Assembly: GCF_029784155.1 (NCBI RefSeq)
Contig: NC_073692.1
Coordinates: 154,968,334 to 155,032,333 of the forward strand
From: Uranotaenia lowii
Lineage: Eukaryota; Arthropoda; Insecta; Diptera; Culicidae
DNA: 64,000 bases
Reading direction: 5' to 3'
The notes beneath the pieces are model-generated. The model saw only the letters and a program-made list of their open reading frames with translations, searched no databases and was not told the DNA's origin. Below, one piece after another: positions 45,790 through 58,489 of the stretch. Every line of letters begins with the position of its first letter. Position 1 is the first letter of the stretch. The translations under genes and the position numbers were made by a program.

Positions 45790-48197
45790 GGTTCAGCAGC
45801 TTGAATTTAACTTACTAACGGAAATTGAATCCTGATTCCGAGCAATCTAATAATTTTGCTCAATAATTTAAGACTTTATATAAACAGTTTGTTTTCAGTG
45901 CATATTATCTGACCAAAAATTAAAAAATAACCACTTGAACAGATTGATTAGAAGAGATTTTATGGCACGATGGCTAAAGTAACTCATCATAACTTCACTC
46001 ACATTTGTTTGTTATCTGCTACGCTGTCAAAATTTGGGACATAGTTGGCACAATTGTTTTGCTCTCATGTACCTACTTGTATTTAACTTGTATTTTCTAT
46101 GTTTAAAGTTAATTTTGAAATCGTGAATCGTGGAAATAAGAAATTTATTGGACTGAAAGAGAAAAACGCGTCGGTAGAAACACGTGGAAGGTTTTGAAAC
46201 TCGCATAAGTGTCTGTTGTGCATAATTGGAGTGTTTTGTATGAAGAAAGATGTTTGATGAAATTATCCAACAGCTGTTTGATGTAGAAAAAATCGGATGA
46301 ATGTGCCATTAAAGTTTAGAAGCCCGAAATAGAGAAAAATAAGGTGAATTTGACTCTATAAGCATTTTTAAACTAAGGTTTTATAAGGTTTGTTTAGAAT
46401 CGTGGCTAAGTTACGTTTAACATGTCATCAGTTTCTGATTAGAACTGTCCAACTGAGAGCCTGAAATTTATCTTATTTCGGAAAATTTCTAGCCGCGTCA
46501 TCTCACATGAAAGTTATTTTCTAAAAAAAGATCAGTAATTCGAGAAAGATTATGAGATGCCTGAAAAGTGTGGAATGAGTGAAGAAATGTTTTGGTATTT
46601 CATTTTATTTTTCGAAAAACAGAAAGGTCTATTTTTCCATTTTCTGTTGATTCGGCAATTGAAAAACTTGAGTTGTTGGTATACTTCCAGGCTTGCAATT
46701 CGTTAATAAAAAGCTACACAACAAAAAACAAAACAAAACAAGTAAATTTATCATTCGTGATCAAGTATGCACTTTTGAATAAAAATAGAACTACGTAGTT
46801 AGAAAAGCTGGAGTTCAAGTAGGCTTAGACTCGCGCGGATGTCAATAATTTTCGTTCGGTAAAAAATTCGTTCTAACTGAGGAAGAAAAAAGTATGAATC
46901 AGTACCGAATCCAGTTGAAAATAACCGCAATAGTGTACAAAATTGTGAAGTGTGCTGAAGAAACAAAAAAAAAACTACAGAATAGGGGAAGCAACAAATC
47001 AGCTTCAGAAACTTCGGTTTCAACAGGTTCCGATATCAAAACAGCACCAGCCTGGCTCCTACCAACTTGAGATGTACGGTTCCGAATTAGCGAAGAATGT
47101 GTTCTATCGACGATAACCTATTTGGTGAGATCCAACCTTTTTTTAACGATTTTAGACTTCCGCATTTTATGATTTTAAATATAAAGTTATTACTTCACGC
47201 TTTATTCCTCCCCTTGTTCCAGTATCATTTGCGGTATTAACCACTTGGTCTGGCCGTAGTAATCTTCGCAATGCATATTGAAATGTTTCAGAGATGAGGC
47301 GAAATTCATAAATTACGTAACGCAAAATGCACTTTTTTGACCATCTGAAAATTCAACTCTCCAGAAATTTGAATCCAAAGTTCTCAGTAATTGGTTCTAA
47401 ATTATTTATAAGTTTTAAACCAATATTTCTAAATTTCACAATTTGTTTGTTAAAAATTCAAACCATCCCGGTTTTGAATTTCGAGCGTATCTGAATGTTG
47501 ATGTCGAAAAATGTGAAACATTCTGAAATTTGCATCCTAAATTCAAAATATTCGATTCAAAATTTGCGAAAATGGAAATTTCCAACTTCCAATTCTAGAA
47601 TTCTTTATCTTGAATAAAAATAAATTCTGAGTATAGAGTTCGAATTCTAAATCACTAAATTTTAATTTCTCACTCAGCATTAGGGTAGTCGGTTTTACTT
47701 TTTTTTTAATCCGGTATTTCGTTATTTGAAAATGTGAAAACCGATAATACCGGTAACTTCGGTATTTTTACAAAAAAAAAATTTCATTGCTGAAAATGTT
47801 GCATATCACTGCAGTAATAGGGGCGTTAAATGTTCAGAGCTATACCGAAGCAATTCTGATAACATTTTCTTTTGAGAAAAATGCCGAAGTGTGTTTAGAG
47901 TTTTTTTTTGGTCGAAAAACCGATATCATTATCATAATCATAAATGAAATGAAATAAACACAGATTTTATAAATTTTAGACACATTTTCTAACTATCATT
48001 TGTTATCACACTCTTTAGCTTGGATTTTTCTCACTACTTTATGGAAATATTCTTAAAATCGAAACAGAAAATTATTTTTTTAAAATATAAAATGTCAAAA
48101 TGACCTAATTAGATTTATGTAGATTCAAATAAAATTCCCGACAAAAATTCTGCAGAAGACTGTTACAGACATTTTGGGAAAATTACAACATTTTGGT
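45790..48197. other. unassigned AT-rich DNA
   Basis: No gene recognised. Around 47680-47930 there are several ACCGGTATT / AACCGATAATACCGG-like words that may be a decayed element. A CATAAATTACGTAACGC phrase at about 47309 resembles MITE ends. Confidence 0.35.
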
Positions 48198-49141
48198 TAC
48201 CGTAATCCGGGGTAATATTGATAACTTTTTTCAATATTTTACGATTATTTTTTCTGTTCAGGGGAATGTGGCATGTTTCATATTTTTTAATCCAGTACTG
48301 GACTCCTATGAATGTAGAACATGGTTGCAGAAATTTTTTGGACTACTTTAAATTTTATTTAAAAATCGATTTAAAAATCGATTTAGTCGCTGTTCAGGAA
48401 TTGATGCTTTGGTGTAACATTGATCAGTCTCCATTTTTACGGTTTTACGAGTTTTCTTGATCATAAAGGATACAAAACACCTTCATAATTGTTTAAAAAT
48501 TCTAATTTATCAATTTTGCCTTGCTTTTCAACGTTTTCTTTTAAAAACATTTATAATCGAAAAAAATAATAATGACAGCTAGGGGCAAAAATTAAAATAA
48601 TTGCTTAATAGTTTTAGCTTCAAAATACAAATGAAATTTTATCTTAACACATTCCCCTAGGCCCTCCCACTATTTCCATTTTTTTTTCTTCAAAGTTAAT
48701 CATTTGATAGGATTCGTATCCATTTATCTGATAAGGGCTTACTCTTGGAAAATGATCTTACTTTTTAAATATCAAAAAATTATCATTAAGTGACTATAAA
48801 AAGGCCTATAACTATACATATACAAGAATAAAAATTGTTCTTTCACATTCAACCACCCGTTTGCTTCTAAATACGTTTTGGTATCATCAGGAGAGCTGTT
48901 TGTTTGCGAACCTTGGAAAAAATAGATATTTTAAGATTTTGAAATTACATTTTTACTAACAGGAAACAATTTCAAATACAAACCAATTTTTTTTCTATTT
49001 GATGCTCAATCAATAGGCTTTCAAACGTACAAAACAGTTTCCAAAAATTCAAACTTTAGGCTAAGTTATTGATGATAATGTGGAGAAACTTATTGTTGGC
49101 CAAAGTTACCCCTGTGATCAAAGTTACCCCGTTTTACGGTA
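48198..49141. mobile_element. TIR element R (TACCGTAA...CGGGGTAA ends)
   Basis: The left end TACCGTAATCCGGGGTAATATTGAT and the right end, inverted TACCGTAAAACGGGGTAACTTTGAT, match over about 25 bp. A second internal GTTACCCC motif lies just inside the right end. TA is included in the ends and may be the target duplication. There is no coding frame beyond 80 codons. Confidence 0.65.
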
Positions 49142-50654
49142 CTTAATTCCTGTTTTTTCCTGCAATCTTACCACTCTCAGTTATAGCCTTTCCTTTATCG
49201 ACCGTTTTAGTAGTTTCCTTTATGTTTATTTTTCCAAATTTAAAGTAAACATATCGGCAAATAGGCAAATTTCCTTTTGAAATGGCATTTTACAATATTT
49301 GTTTCGAATTCAAAAAATGAATAAGCATTTCTGGTGGGTTTGGGTCGGCATGGAACGCTAATATTTTTTTCTAAATATTGAAATATAATGAAACAAAATA
49401 TTTTGCTAGACTCTCACGACCGCCAAATAATGCGAGCATATCTTTATAACAAAAATCTCGTTTCGGGATGAATGTGCATTAAAACTGAAAATGTAACATA
49501 AACTTTGCAGATGATTAAGCTATCTATAACTTAGATGCAGATTGTACCAAATCTGAGGCCAAATGATATGTCTTGGAAATGTGAAATATCTTTTTTGTAA
49601 ATTTAACAAAATAACTCCAATTCAATGCTAGCCTATTGAAACAATCGATTGATAAGCAATCCTCCATTGTTCGAACAATGTAATCAATCTTGCCGAACAA
49701 ATTTTAAGGTTGAATCCAGCATCAGTCGAAGATCAAAATATGTGAATTTTAATGTGAAAATGAACCTTTTTCATATCTATATAATTCTACTGTTTTAGAA
49801 ATATTTAATTTATTTTTCTGTAGACTGGTTTTCAGGATGAACAAAAAATTACCAGAAATACCAGTTTTTCTGAACTTTGAAATTCAAAGTTTGAATTCTG
49901 AATTCAAATTATAATTAAAGAAAAATTTGATTAAATATCTAGGAGTCAGAGTTTTCAATCCAGGATAAAAGTTTTGAAATCGGAATTTGCTATCTTGAAT
50001 TCAGAAGTCCGAATCCAGAGTTGAGACATCACATCAAGTTTGATCAAAATATAAAATCAAGAATACTGAATTTTAAACTTTAAATCCATATGAAAATTAA
50101 AAAAAATCCAAGTCATATACTAATTTGTAATGTACTAAAATTAAATAAACAAATAGAATTATAGAATTAGGCGTTGTGAACGTTGTTTAAAATTCAGATT
50201 AAAGAAAATAGATTAGATATGATGTATAAGGTAGCTAGATCCGAAATTTGGATATCATTTTCTAAGAATTAAGGACTATTCATTTAAGCTGAGGGGATGA
50301 AGGATTCTAATCATTTGAATTGCTATTTTTAAGCAATTCAAGCCAAGAATATGAGTTTTCAATCTAGGATATTGAACAAAGTTCGTAGTAATAAGTATGG
50401 AACATAATGTCAATCGATTTGGAATTTTAGAAGAAATAAATTAGTATTTAAAATTCGAACCATTAGAAAATTGTGAGGATTCGATTATTTGTTTTCAGAG
50501 TTGAGATTTAAGCTTGTGCCATGTCTCGTTTTGAATACTTAATTTTGAGAAAAGAACTCGTAAGAGTGCGTAAGTAACGCTTTGTTCATTCGGGGTATTT
50601 TTTTTTTAAATAAGTGTTAGATAAAAATCGTTTTTTTTCCCTAAAGGGTTTAGA
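49142..50654. other. unassigned AT-rich DNA
   Basis: Only short frames. No TIRs, RNA genes or splice-linked ORFs seen. Confidence 0.4.
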
Positions 50655-51039
50655 GCAAGGTTGCCAGATTGTCCGGTTTTATCTGGGTTTGTCTGGATAT
50701 TAAACACAAAATTTGGGAACAGTGCCGAGTTCGGTTTCCCGGATTTTACTGAAAAATGTCCGGTTTTTGCCTGGATTTATTCACTTTATTTGGCAATTCA
50801 AACAAAAAAAAAAAAACGAACGCCTCCGGAACGAAATTTTTTTAGCAAGTTTTACCAAAATCATCAGAAAAGGTTTTTTGGAAGCTTTAAATACAATTCC
50901 CAATCGGTCGATGAGTTTTGATGAAAATAAATTTTGTTTTTCAATTATTTTTCTTTATTTTTGTTGAGTAATTCGCCCGGATTTATGTTCGTCACTTTTG
51001 AAATCAAATGTCCGGATTTTGCCAGGTTTTTATATAAAA

Positions 51040-53445
51040 CTAGCTGATTTTACCCGGCCTTGCTCGGGTTCGCATAAAATATAAATCAAAATGAGTCGTT
51101 TGACTTTTCAAAATTTTGGAAGCTTTATATTCGTCATAATTAAAAAAATTGGCGCATGTTTAGCCATGTAAAGTTTGTTAGTCTTTTAAAAGTTTTTTTT
51201 TTTAGATTATTCACTGTGTTTATCGTTTCCGTATTTAAGAAAAACTTATAGGTGTGAGGTTTGAATTTAAATGCATTCAAAATAGTTTCTTTTGAATGCT
51301 TATTCATCCTATCACGAAAAACATTTTTTCCCCACCATTTTGAAGGAAGCTTGAATGGATTTGGCCTCATTTTTTTATCTTCAAATGATAATTTTTCTTA
51401 AATCTTTCCTTTCCCTCATCTAATAAAAATTCATCCCTCTTTTCAAAATGAACGATCTCCCTGTACAATGGAATATTTAAGTTTCTGTGCTTAGAAATTT
51501 CTAAAAAGACTTCCGAATCTGATTTTATGAGTACTTTTCCTTAAATGCTGAAAGTTCCACAAACAGTTTTTTAAAGTTATCAAAAACAAATCATCTCTAA
51601 ACCTGAAGTTACCATTATAATGTTGAGAGAAAGGTTTCATTTAAATTAAATATCAATGTTTCTATTCTTGGGCTCAAACAACCCATCAATTTGAGTGAAG
51701 GGTTATCACTGTTAAAATTCTTAAATATCATGTGTTTGAATTCGCAGTACTAAACGGTTCTACCATAAGTTTTCTCAAAATTGGATGATAGAATTGAACA
51801 CATTGATGACCAAAAATGATTCAAAAGTGACCAATTTAATTGAATTGTATAATTCTAAAAATCTCAGATTTGTTATATTTATTATCTTATCTATTTTCAT
51901 CAAGATTTTTTTTATATCTCATCTATTTTCTAATTCCCCGTTTAAGGGGGGAGTAGGGTCTAACGGGTAAAAAAAACACCCTTTTCACGATTTTTTTTAG
52001 AGCTATCGTTCAAACAAATGTATTCAATTTTTTTGCATTATACAAAGCATTGTTAAAAGAACATTTAGTATTTTTTCGTAGAAAAATATTGAAAAATGAG
52101 CCGGTGACGGAGCACTTTCGAGGATACCTTTTAGAAAATAGGATTTGCGGTGGACACTGTATCTCAGCACAGAATCATCTGAAGTCAAAAAATCAGAGAA
52201 AAATATTTTATTAGATATTTTTCTGGACCCCAACGATTTTATTTAATTTAAAAAAAATTATGAATTTTTTGTGGCAGTTTGAAGTAAAAACTACGATTTT
52301 TCAAGAAAAAATCCGCTACGATTTTTCAAGAAAAAAATTTTATCTGTAAAATCTCCCCAAAGTAAAAAAAACAAAAAAATAAAATCGTTGGGGTTTGGAA
52401 TTTTATATGTACAAAACATGTTCCAAATTTGAAAAGAATCGGTGAAGTAGTTTTCAAATGACGATGTCCACTGACTTTAAAAATGTGCTTTCGAGAAAAA
52501 CGCGTTTGAAGTTTCTGCTCTAGAATTCTTACAGTATTAGATAAGAGGAGATAAAAGCCTATAATTTCTACAGTTTTGCTTCGATTGACTTGAAAATTTG
52601 ACATAACATTCTTAAAATGTTTTACAATAAGAAAATAAAAAAAAAATCGATTTTTTGAAAGTGTTAGACCCTACTTCCCCCTTAGATTTCCCGACGGCTA
52701 TCAACGCGTTGAAATCGAAGCATTCAACTTATAGATCAGAATCTTATTATTTTTTCTTTCTTTGTGTGGGATTCCAAAAATATGTTAATTCTTAGATGCT
52801 AGAATTTATTAAAAAATGTTCATTCGTTTTTCAGCATTGATTCCTAATAGTTATTCAGCTGAAGAAGACAATTCATTGTTCACTGATCAGTTCACTGTAC
52901 ATTCTTGTAGTCTCTCAAATCCCCTTGGCGGCGGTAGAGAGCACTTTGAAAACCACTACAATTGAAGTTAATATATTTCTTACAGGTTTATTGTATTTTT
53001 TAATGCAAAATGTAGACTCATTATTTCATCCAAATATATCCACGTGCTTTGAACAGTAGAAGGACAAAAAAAACCGCCAAAGTTTCACCTTTCAAATCCT
53101 TAATGCTCAGCAAGCTTTGATTTGCTGTCCAGTACACGTGAACTCTGAATGGTCGTTTCTAATGCCTGGCCCATGGAGATGGTGAAAAAAACCCGCCAAA
53201 GGAAACGAAAATTTGTTAGCAAAATGTGTGCCATGACTTTTGGTTTGTGTGAATAAAACCGAAAGTTGTATGGGAGGGTCCCTTTTCTTAGGTGGGAGGG
53301 GCTCATAACTATTACTAAAACCTTACCCTGGTTCAACTACATCTCTGTGCCAAATTTCAGGCTGATCGGTTCAGCGGTGTGGATTTCTATAAGGTGCATA
53401 CAAACAAACAAACATATATAGTCCAACTCATCTTTATATATTAGA
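51040..53445 (-). mobile_element. non-autonomous Helitron, minus strand, copy 1
   Basis: On the minus strand it begins TCTAATATATAAAGATGAG after A and ends CAGCTAG before T. A GC-rich hairpin ACCCG...CGGGT lies about 8 nt before the CTAG end. It shares both ends and interior segments with 53627-55602. No Rep/helicase frame. It is nested in element Y and itself carries element T. Confidence 0.75.
51945..52681. mobile_element. MITE T in the Helitron (TSD TTA)
   Basis: The ends are AGGGGGGAGTAGGGTCTAAC and the complement GTTAGACCCTACTTCCCCC. TTA flanks both sides. The related Helitron copy 2 lacks this insertion at the matching place (near 54830). It has no coding frame. Confidence 0.7.
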
Positions 53446-53626
53446 TTTCCCAGTTTGCCCGGCCCGGATATGTGCTGAAAAAAAATTTGACAACCTTAGT
53501 TAGGATACGGCATTAATATGTTAAATCTCACTTTTCCTAAATTATAATAACTAAAAAAAAGTTTTGAAATTGTATATTTGAAAAAGTTCTATTTGAGAAA
53601 TTGACAGATCATATTTTTATATCTAA

Positions 53627-55602
53627 CTAGCTGATTTACCCGGCCTTGCTCGGGTTTGCATAAAATATAAATCAAAATTAGTCGTTTGACATTACGAAAT
53701 TTTGGTAGCTTTGTTTTTAATATTTTAGACATGTTGTGCCATGTGTGTAAGCTTTTAAATTTTTGTTAGTTTTTTCAAGTTTTTAATAAGAATATTTACT
53801 GTGTTTCCCATTTTCATATTTTTGAAACACTTAGATATAGTTATGAGGTTCGTATTCATAGAAATTAAAAATAATTTACCATGAATGCTTTTTTATTTCA
53901 TCACGAAAAACATCTTATACCCACCCTTTCATAAAGGAAGCTTGAATAGATTTGGCCTTCTATTTTTTTAATCCTCAAATGATTATACTATATTTTTATA
54001 TTTTCCACCCCCCATCTAATGAAATCTCATTTGGGGATGATCTCCTCGGACGCTGTATGCCAAATACTCCCCCGTATGCTATATTCAAGTTTTATTTGCC
54101 CAGAAAATTCTAAGAAGGCTTCCGAAACTTACCGCAGCTCGTGGCCTTCAAGTCTTCCAAGCCAACGGCCATGAGTTCGAATCCCAGTCACAGCATACAT
54201 AGTAAACTTTTGTGGTTTATTGGTTTAAGCATTAGTGATATGCTAGCCATCAAATACTCGAAAGATGTACGCTAAGAATTAAGTAAAAGGAATCTCTTCG
54301 AGGAAACATTAAGTTTCATTGAGATCCTATATGTGTTTGTATTTGTTTTTTTAAACTTGTTGAAGCCTCTTTTTCATGTTTTCAAATGTATGTGTACTTT
54401 TCGTTGTTTTCTCCACACCATTTTATGATTAGTTTTTCTTAAATGTTCCAAGTTCCACAAATAGTTTTTTGAAGTGATCTAAAAGAAATTATCTCGGAGT
54501 CCAAATCGTCCATTTTATGATGTTATAACAAAAGATTTTTTTTCAATTTTTCCATTCTTGGAAAAAAAATCTCATTAATTATTTTGGAGAGTGTTTAAGT
54601 AAAAATTCTTGGAAATAATTTGAATGAATTCGCAGTACTTAACGGTTTAAGTTTTAGCATAATTGGATGGTAAAATTGAACACATTGATGATCAACATTT
54701 ATCCAAAAGTCATAGATTGACCGATAAAATTGAATTGTATAAACTTAAAACCCCATACTTAATTTCAAATAAAGTTTCTTGCATTTGATTTGGTTTTTCC
54801 AGATAATGCAAGATAAATTTTTGAGTCATCCACTTAGATTTCTCGACGGATTTCAAAGCGTTGAAATCACAGCTCTCAACTTATAACTCTGAATTTAATT
54901 ATTTTATCTTTCTCTATGAGGAATTGAAAAAATACGAAAATTGTTGGTTCTAAAAAGCTTGATTTTAAGAAAATAGCTTAATATGTTTTCAGCACTCAAT
55001 CCAAATTCATTATGAAGATAAATCATTGCATCCATACTTCACACACTTTATATTTTTATAGACACCAAAGCCCTGCAGCAGTGGTAGGGAACACTTTGAC
55101 CACTACAATTCAAGTCAATACATACTTTACAGGTTAGTTGTATTCGTCAATCCGAAATGTTAGCTCATTATTGCATCCAAAATTCTCGTATCTACCGGTA
55201 CCACGTGCTTTCAGCAGTAGAAGGTACAAAAAACACCCGCCAAAATTCCCCTTTCAAATCTTTAACGCTCAGCAAGCTTTGATTTGCTTTCCAGTACACG
55301 TGAATTCTGGAAAGTCGTTTCTTACGCCCGGCCCATGGTGATCGTGAAAACAACCCGCCAAAGGAAACGAAAATCGGCTGCCAAATGGGTGCCATGACTT
55401 TTGATATGTGGGAATAAAAACGAAAGTTGTATGGGAGGGTCCCTTTTCTTAGGTGGGAGGGGCTCAGAACTATCACTAAAACCTTACCCAGTTCCAAATA
55501 CATCTCTGTACCAAATTTCAGGCTGATCGGTTAAGCGGTGTCGATTTGTATAAGGTGCATACAAACAAACATATATAGTCCAACTCATCTTTATATATTA
55601 GA
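53627..55602 (-). mobile_element. non-autonomous Helitron, minus strand, copy 2
   Basis: The same termini as copy 1: CTAG at 53627-53630 followed inward by the ACCCG/CGGGT hairpin sequence, and ATATATTAGA at 55593-55602 before T. Interior blocks shared with copy 1 include GTATGGGAGGGTCCCTTTTC and CAGGCTGATCGGTT. A tRNA-derived SINE is inserted at 54130-54352. Only 181 bp separate the two Helitrons. Confidence 0.75.
54130..54352 (+). mobile_element. tRNA-derived SINE, copy 2
   Basis: A degenerate tRNA-like head includes a good B box (GAGTTCGAATCCCAG). The body GTGATATGCTAGCCATCAAA and the end GAGATCCTATATGTGTTTG match the minus-strand copy at 30864-31095. The A box is partly deleted. Confidence 0.7.
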
Positions 55603-57907
55603 TTTTAACAAGGTAACATACATGTGGGAGAATTGAGAAAATATTTAAAAATATATTTTTATTTCGCAAACAGTTTTTCGTAAAACTTCCCAGCACTAAA
55701 TTAACAAAGAGTAGGCGTTGATCGAATCGGAGCGCACGTGTATTTTTCCTCCCGTCACGAAAAATTTAAAAATTTTAACTTTAAATCGTGAAAAGAGAAG
55801 ATAAACGTGAATAAATTTCAATAAAATCGCTTCTATTTATAACATGAAGATAACACTGCATGTGCTTACTAGTCATACAGCGTATTCAGAAACAGTGGAA
55901 TTTCAGGAGAAGCATGTGGTGTTCGGAGAGTTAAATTCCCAGTTGCAAATAGGTTTTAAGTTTCATTTTGCATTACATGTTACCTCGTGAAGAATAATGT
56001 AAAGCTTGAGAAAAAGTTTAAGGGTTTGAAGATAAAGATACCTGGGATGGAAAATAGTCAAATCAGCAGTTGGTTAATGTCCGCTTAAATGTTCCCCCAC
56101 AGAAGAAGAGTTTTTAAACGTTGTACATTACTTCGGATCATTTCGGAAAAGTATATAAAGTTAGTAATCACAGAACATCAATTATCATGGTGGTAAAGTG
56201 AATGTTTTCGTAAAGTATAAACAGAAAAACATTTTCATGGTCTTGACAATATGAAAAGCTAAATTTCAGTGTGAATTATGAGCAGGCCGAAGTATGAATA
56301 GCAAACCATCCTCTTCATGAAGATTTTCACGAAATGAAGTGAAAAAGAAAATTTTAATCAAGTCAAACTCAAACCACGTTGCACGTGACAATCTATTAAG
56401 TGGTTTTTTAACCTACAGGATCTAACGGTAAGTCTGATAATTTTACCACAGACAAAATTTTACTATACCAGTAATCGTTAACCTTTTTAAAAGTCATTCA
56501 TATGTACTATTTCCCAGAAAATTCTTGAGAACAGTGTAAAGGAATATACGCTCTCTGTTTCCGAACAATAAATGACAGCGCTCAAATATCCTTCGGCTTT
56601 ATCGCAATATGATAAAATGTAAATACAATTTCTCCGCGCAATCAAAGTGCAAACGCTGTATTTCTTCGAATAATAATAGCTTAAGACTGGCTCAGGTACC
56701 TACAAAAGTGACAATGAAAGCCGGGAAAGCCAATATTGTAAAAAGTTAAAGCTCCGGGCACACCAGGATTGATAATTTTCGATAAGGGCCCCAAGAGCTC
56801 CATAACTCAAGAGTGACTTGTTGAAATTTATGATTACCATTCATATTTTGCGAGGTTTCATTTGGATTTGATTTGATTTCAGGTTGGTTGATCGGCTAAT
56901 TGACCGGTGTGCAATAAGTAAGACGTCTTTCAAAATGGCAGCGAATTAAATATGGCTGACAGTCGTTCGTTCAGAGCAAGTCGCATTGAAACGCGCTTCA
57001 CTGAGTCACAACACTTTTCGATGCGTTTCAAAGATGTTTCCCATCGTTGTTGTATTTCATTATCAGTGGATTCTTTTTTCCCCCTTCTCGTTGGCGGCCT
57101 TATTTTATTTTCTTCAACTTAGCATTTTTTTTAACCCCGAACGGTCGTAAATAATTATTAAAAGCTGCAACGAATGGAAAAAAATGGTAGAGAAAAAAAA
57201 TACCATCTTGGATTCGTTAATTGGGGCCTTGTTTGAGAGTGCCTGGGTCGACTTAAGCCAGGAGGAGTGAGGGACCGTCGTCGTCATCGTCGTTTTCGAA
57301 CACAAAGTTCCACCATATCTCGGGGTCCGAGTTTCAATTATCGTTCATTTTCCACTATTCCCACTCTTTCGGTTTATCTCGGGGCTCTTACGGAATTGTG
57401 GATTGAAATAATAAAAAACCATAAAAATATATCAGCTCCCGCGGCCAAAACAAGTTTGATCGCACAGTGGGAAAAAGGTTTCGATCTTTGCCAGTTTAGC
57501 GTTGTTAAAATAAAATATGCAAAGTATTCAATATTACTTCATATTAAGAAATATGAAGATTAACACATTTGTAATTTTTCTATTATATATAAATTTATCG
57601 GTTAGTAACATAATCGATTGTGGTGAAATTCTTAAAATGTGATATATTCTGCTTAAGCTCTTGGTGTTAAGACCTCGAGAAAAAATACGGGATACTCTCT
57701 CAAGAAACTTTTGATTTTAAATTTCTCTGTTAGTGCTGCTCTGATTCTCACGTATACTTTGCAACATGTGAAGTTTAAGAGTGAAAAAATTCTAAGTAAC
57801 CGAAAGTTCCACAGAACGATTCATTTCAGCTTGAACGGTACACCCACAAATCAGACTATACTCCAATATTGAACTTCCTTAGAGGTGGTATAATCGGTAT
57901 AAGATCA
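55603..57907. other. unassigned DNA, no TE recognised
   Basis: More complex than flanking regions in places (56900-57480, with mixed composition and a GTCGTCGTCATCG run near 57278). No ORF over about 100 codons, no splice-linked frame. Possibly host intergenic or intronic DNA. Confidence 0.35.
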
Positions 57908-57939
57908 TATGCCGGACCGGCATTAACAAGCTTTCTAAT

Positions 57940-58374
57940 TGTTCAAGCCAATTTTACATAAGCTTGAAGAATGTTATTGATCCAGAATATTCCTGTACAA
58001 ATTTTTCCAGATTGATCCAGATTTTCCTTCCACGTGCTTTAGAATGTTCTGGAATTCTACAAATCAGAAGGTTCGAGATCAAACTGTATTATTCGGATCT
58101 TAGCGTCCCGATCATTCCAGAACATTCGAAGCGCTTATATAAAGAGCCTCACGTGGCGGGGCGAGTTAGTTAAGTTTAAGATTCCGTGCGCGTTGTCAAA
58201 TTCCGAAATTAAGAACATTTCCGCCTAGTTAAGAGTTGTGATTACCTCAATTGTACAATCTAGTTAAGTGTAAATACCTACCAAATTGTATGTTACGAAT
58301 AAATAGTGAACCCTTAAGTTAGAAACCAATGCGTTTCCCTTCTCCAGAAAAATACAGTCCACTTCGCCTGAACA
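57940..58374 (+). mobile_element. solo LTR (435 bp, TG...CA, TSD CTAAT)
   Basis: The element starts TGTTCAAGCC and ends GCCTGAACA, giving the TG...CA ends and inverted TGTTCA/TGAACA of an LTR. CTAAT is duplicated at 57935-57939 and 58375-58379. It contains a TATA box (58136) and AATAAA (58298) in LTR order. The empty site is at 58756-58807. No internal region, primer site or second LTR is adjacent, so this is a solo LTR. The superfamily is not determinable. Confidence 0.8.
58041..58144 (+). promoter_or_regulatory. heat-shock-element-like sites and TATA box in the LTR
   Basis: AGAATGTTCTGGAATTCT (58041-58058) has GAA/TTC pentamers in heat-shock-element spacing. A weaker GAAGGTTCGAG lies at 58068. 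TTCCAGAACATTCGAAG (58115-58131) is a second three-unit site. TATATAAAG follows at 58136-58144. The order fits a heat-inducible Pol II promoter; activity is inference. Confidence 0.6.
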
Positions 58375-58407
58375 CTAATAACTGGCATTGTCCTCCCTTT
58401 AACTCAG

Positions 58408-58489
58408 AACGGATCTATCGATGGTTAGCCTTCTTAGTTTGTTACCATCGCGTTCGATACAACCGGGGCTAACCATCGATAGATCCGTT
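58408..58489. repeat. 23-bp perfect inverted repeat
   Basis: AACGGATCTATCGATGGTTA (plus GCC) at 58408-58430 is exactly complementary to 58467-58489, with a 36-nt spacer. It lies between the two copies of the LTR target repeat. Confidence 0.85.

Larger units (their letters stand above)
50656..53497. mobile_element. GTCCGG-word TIR element Y, split by a Helitron
   Basis: The left end CAAGGTTGCCAGATTGTCCGG is mirrored by GAAAAAAAATTTGACAACCTT on the right. The interior repeats GTCCGGATTTTGCC-like words. The Helitron 51040-53445 sits between ATATAAAA and TTTCCCAG, so Y alone is about 440 bp. This size and design match the hAT MITE at 26676-27117. An 8-bp duplication could not be confirmed. Confidence 0.55.
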
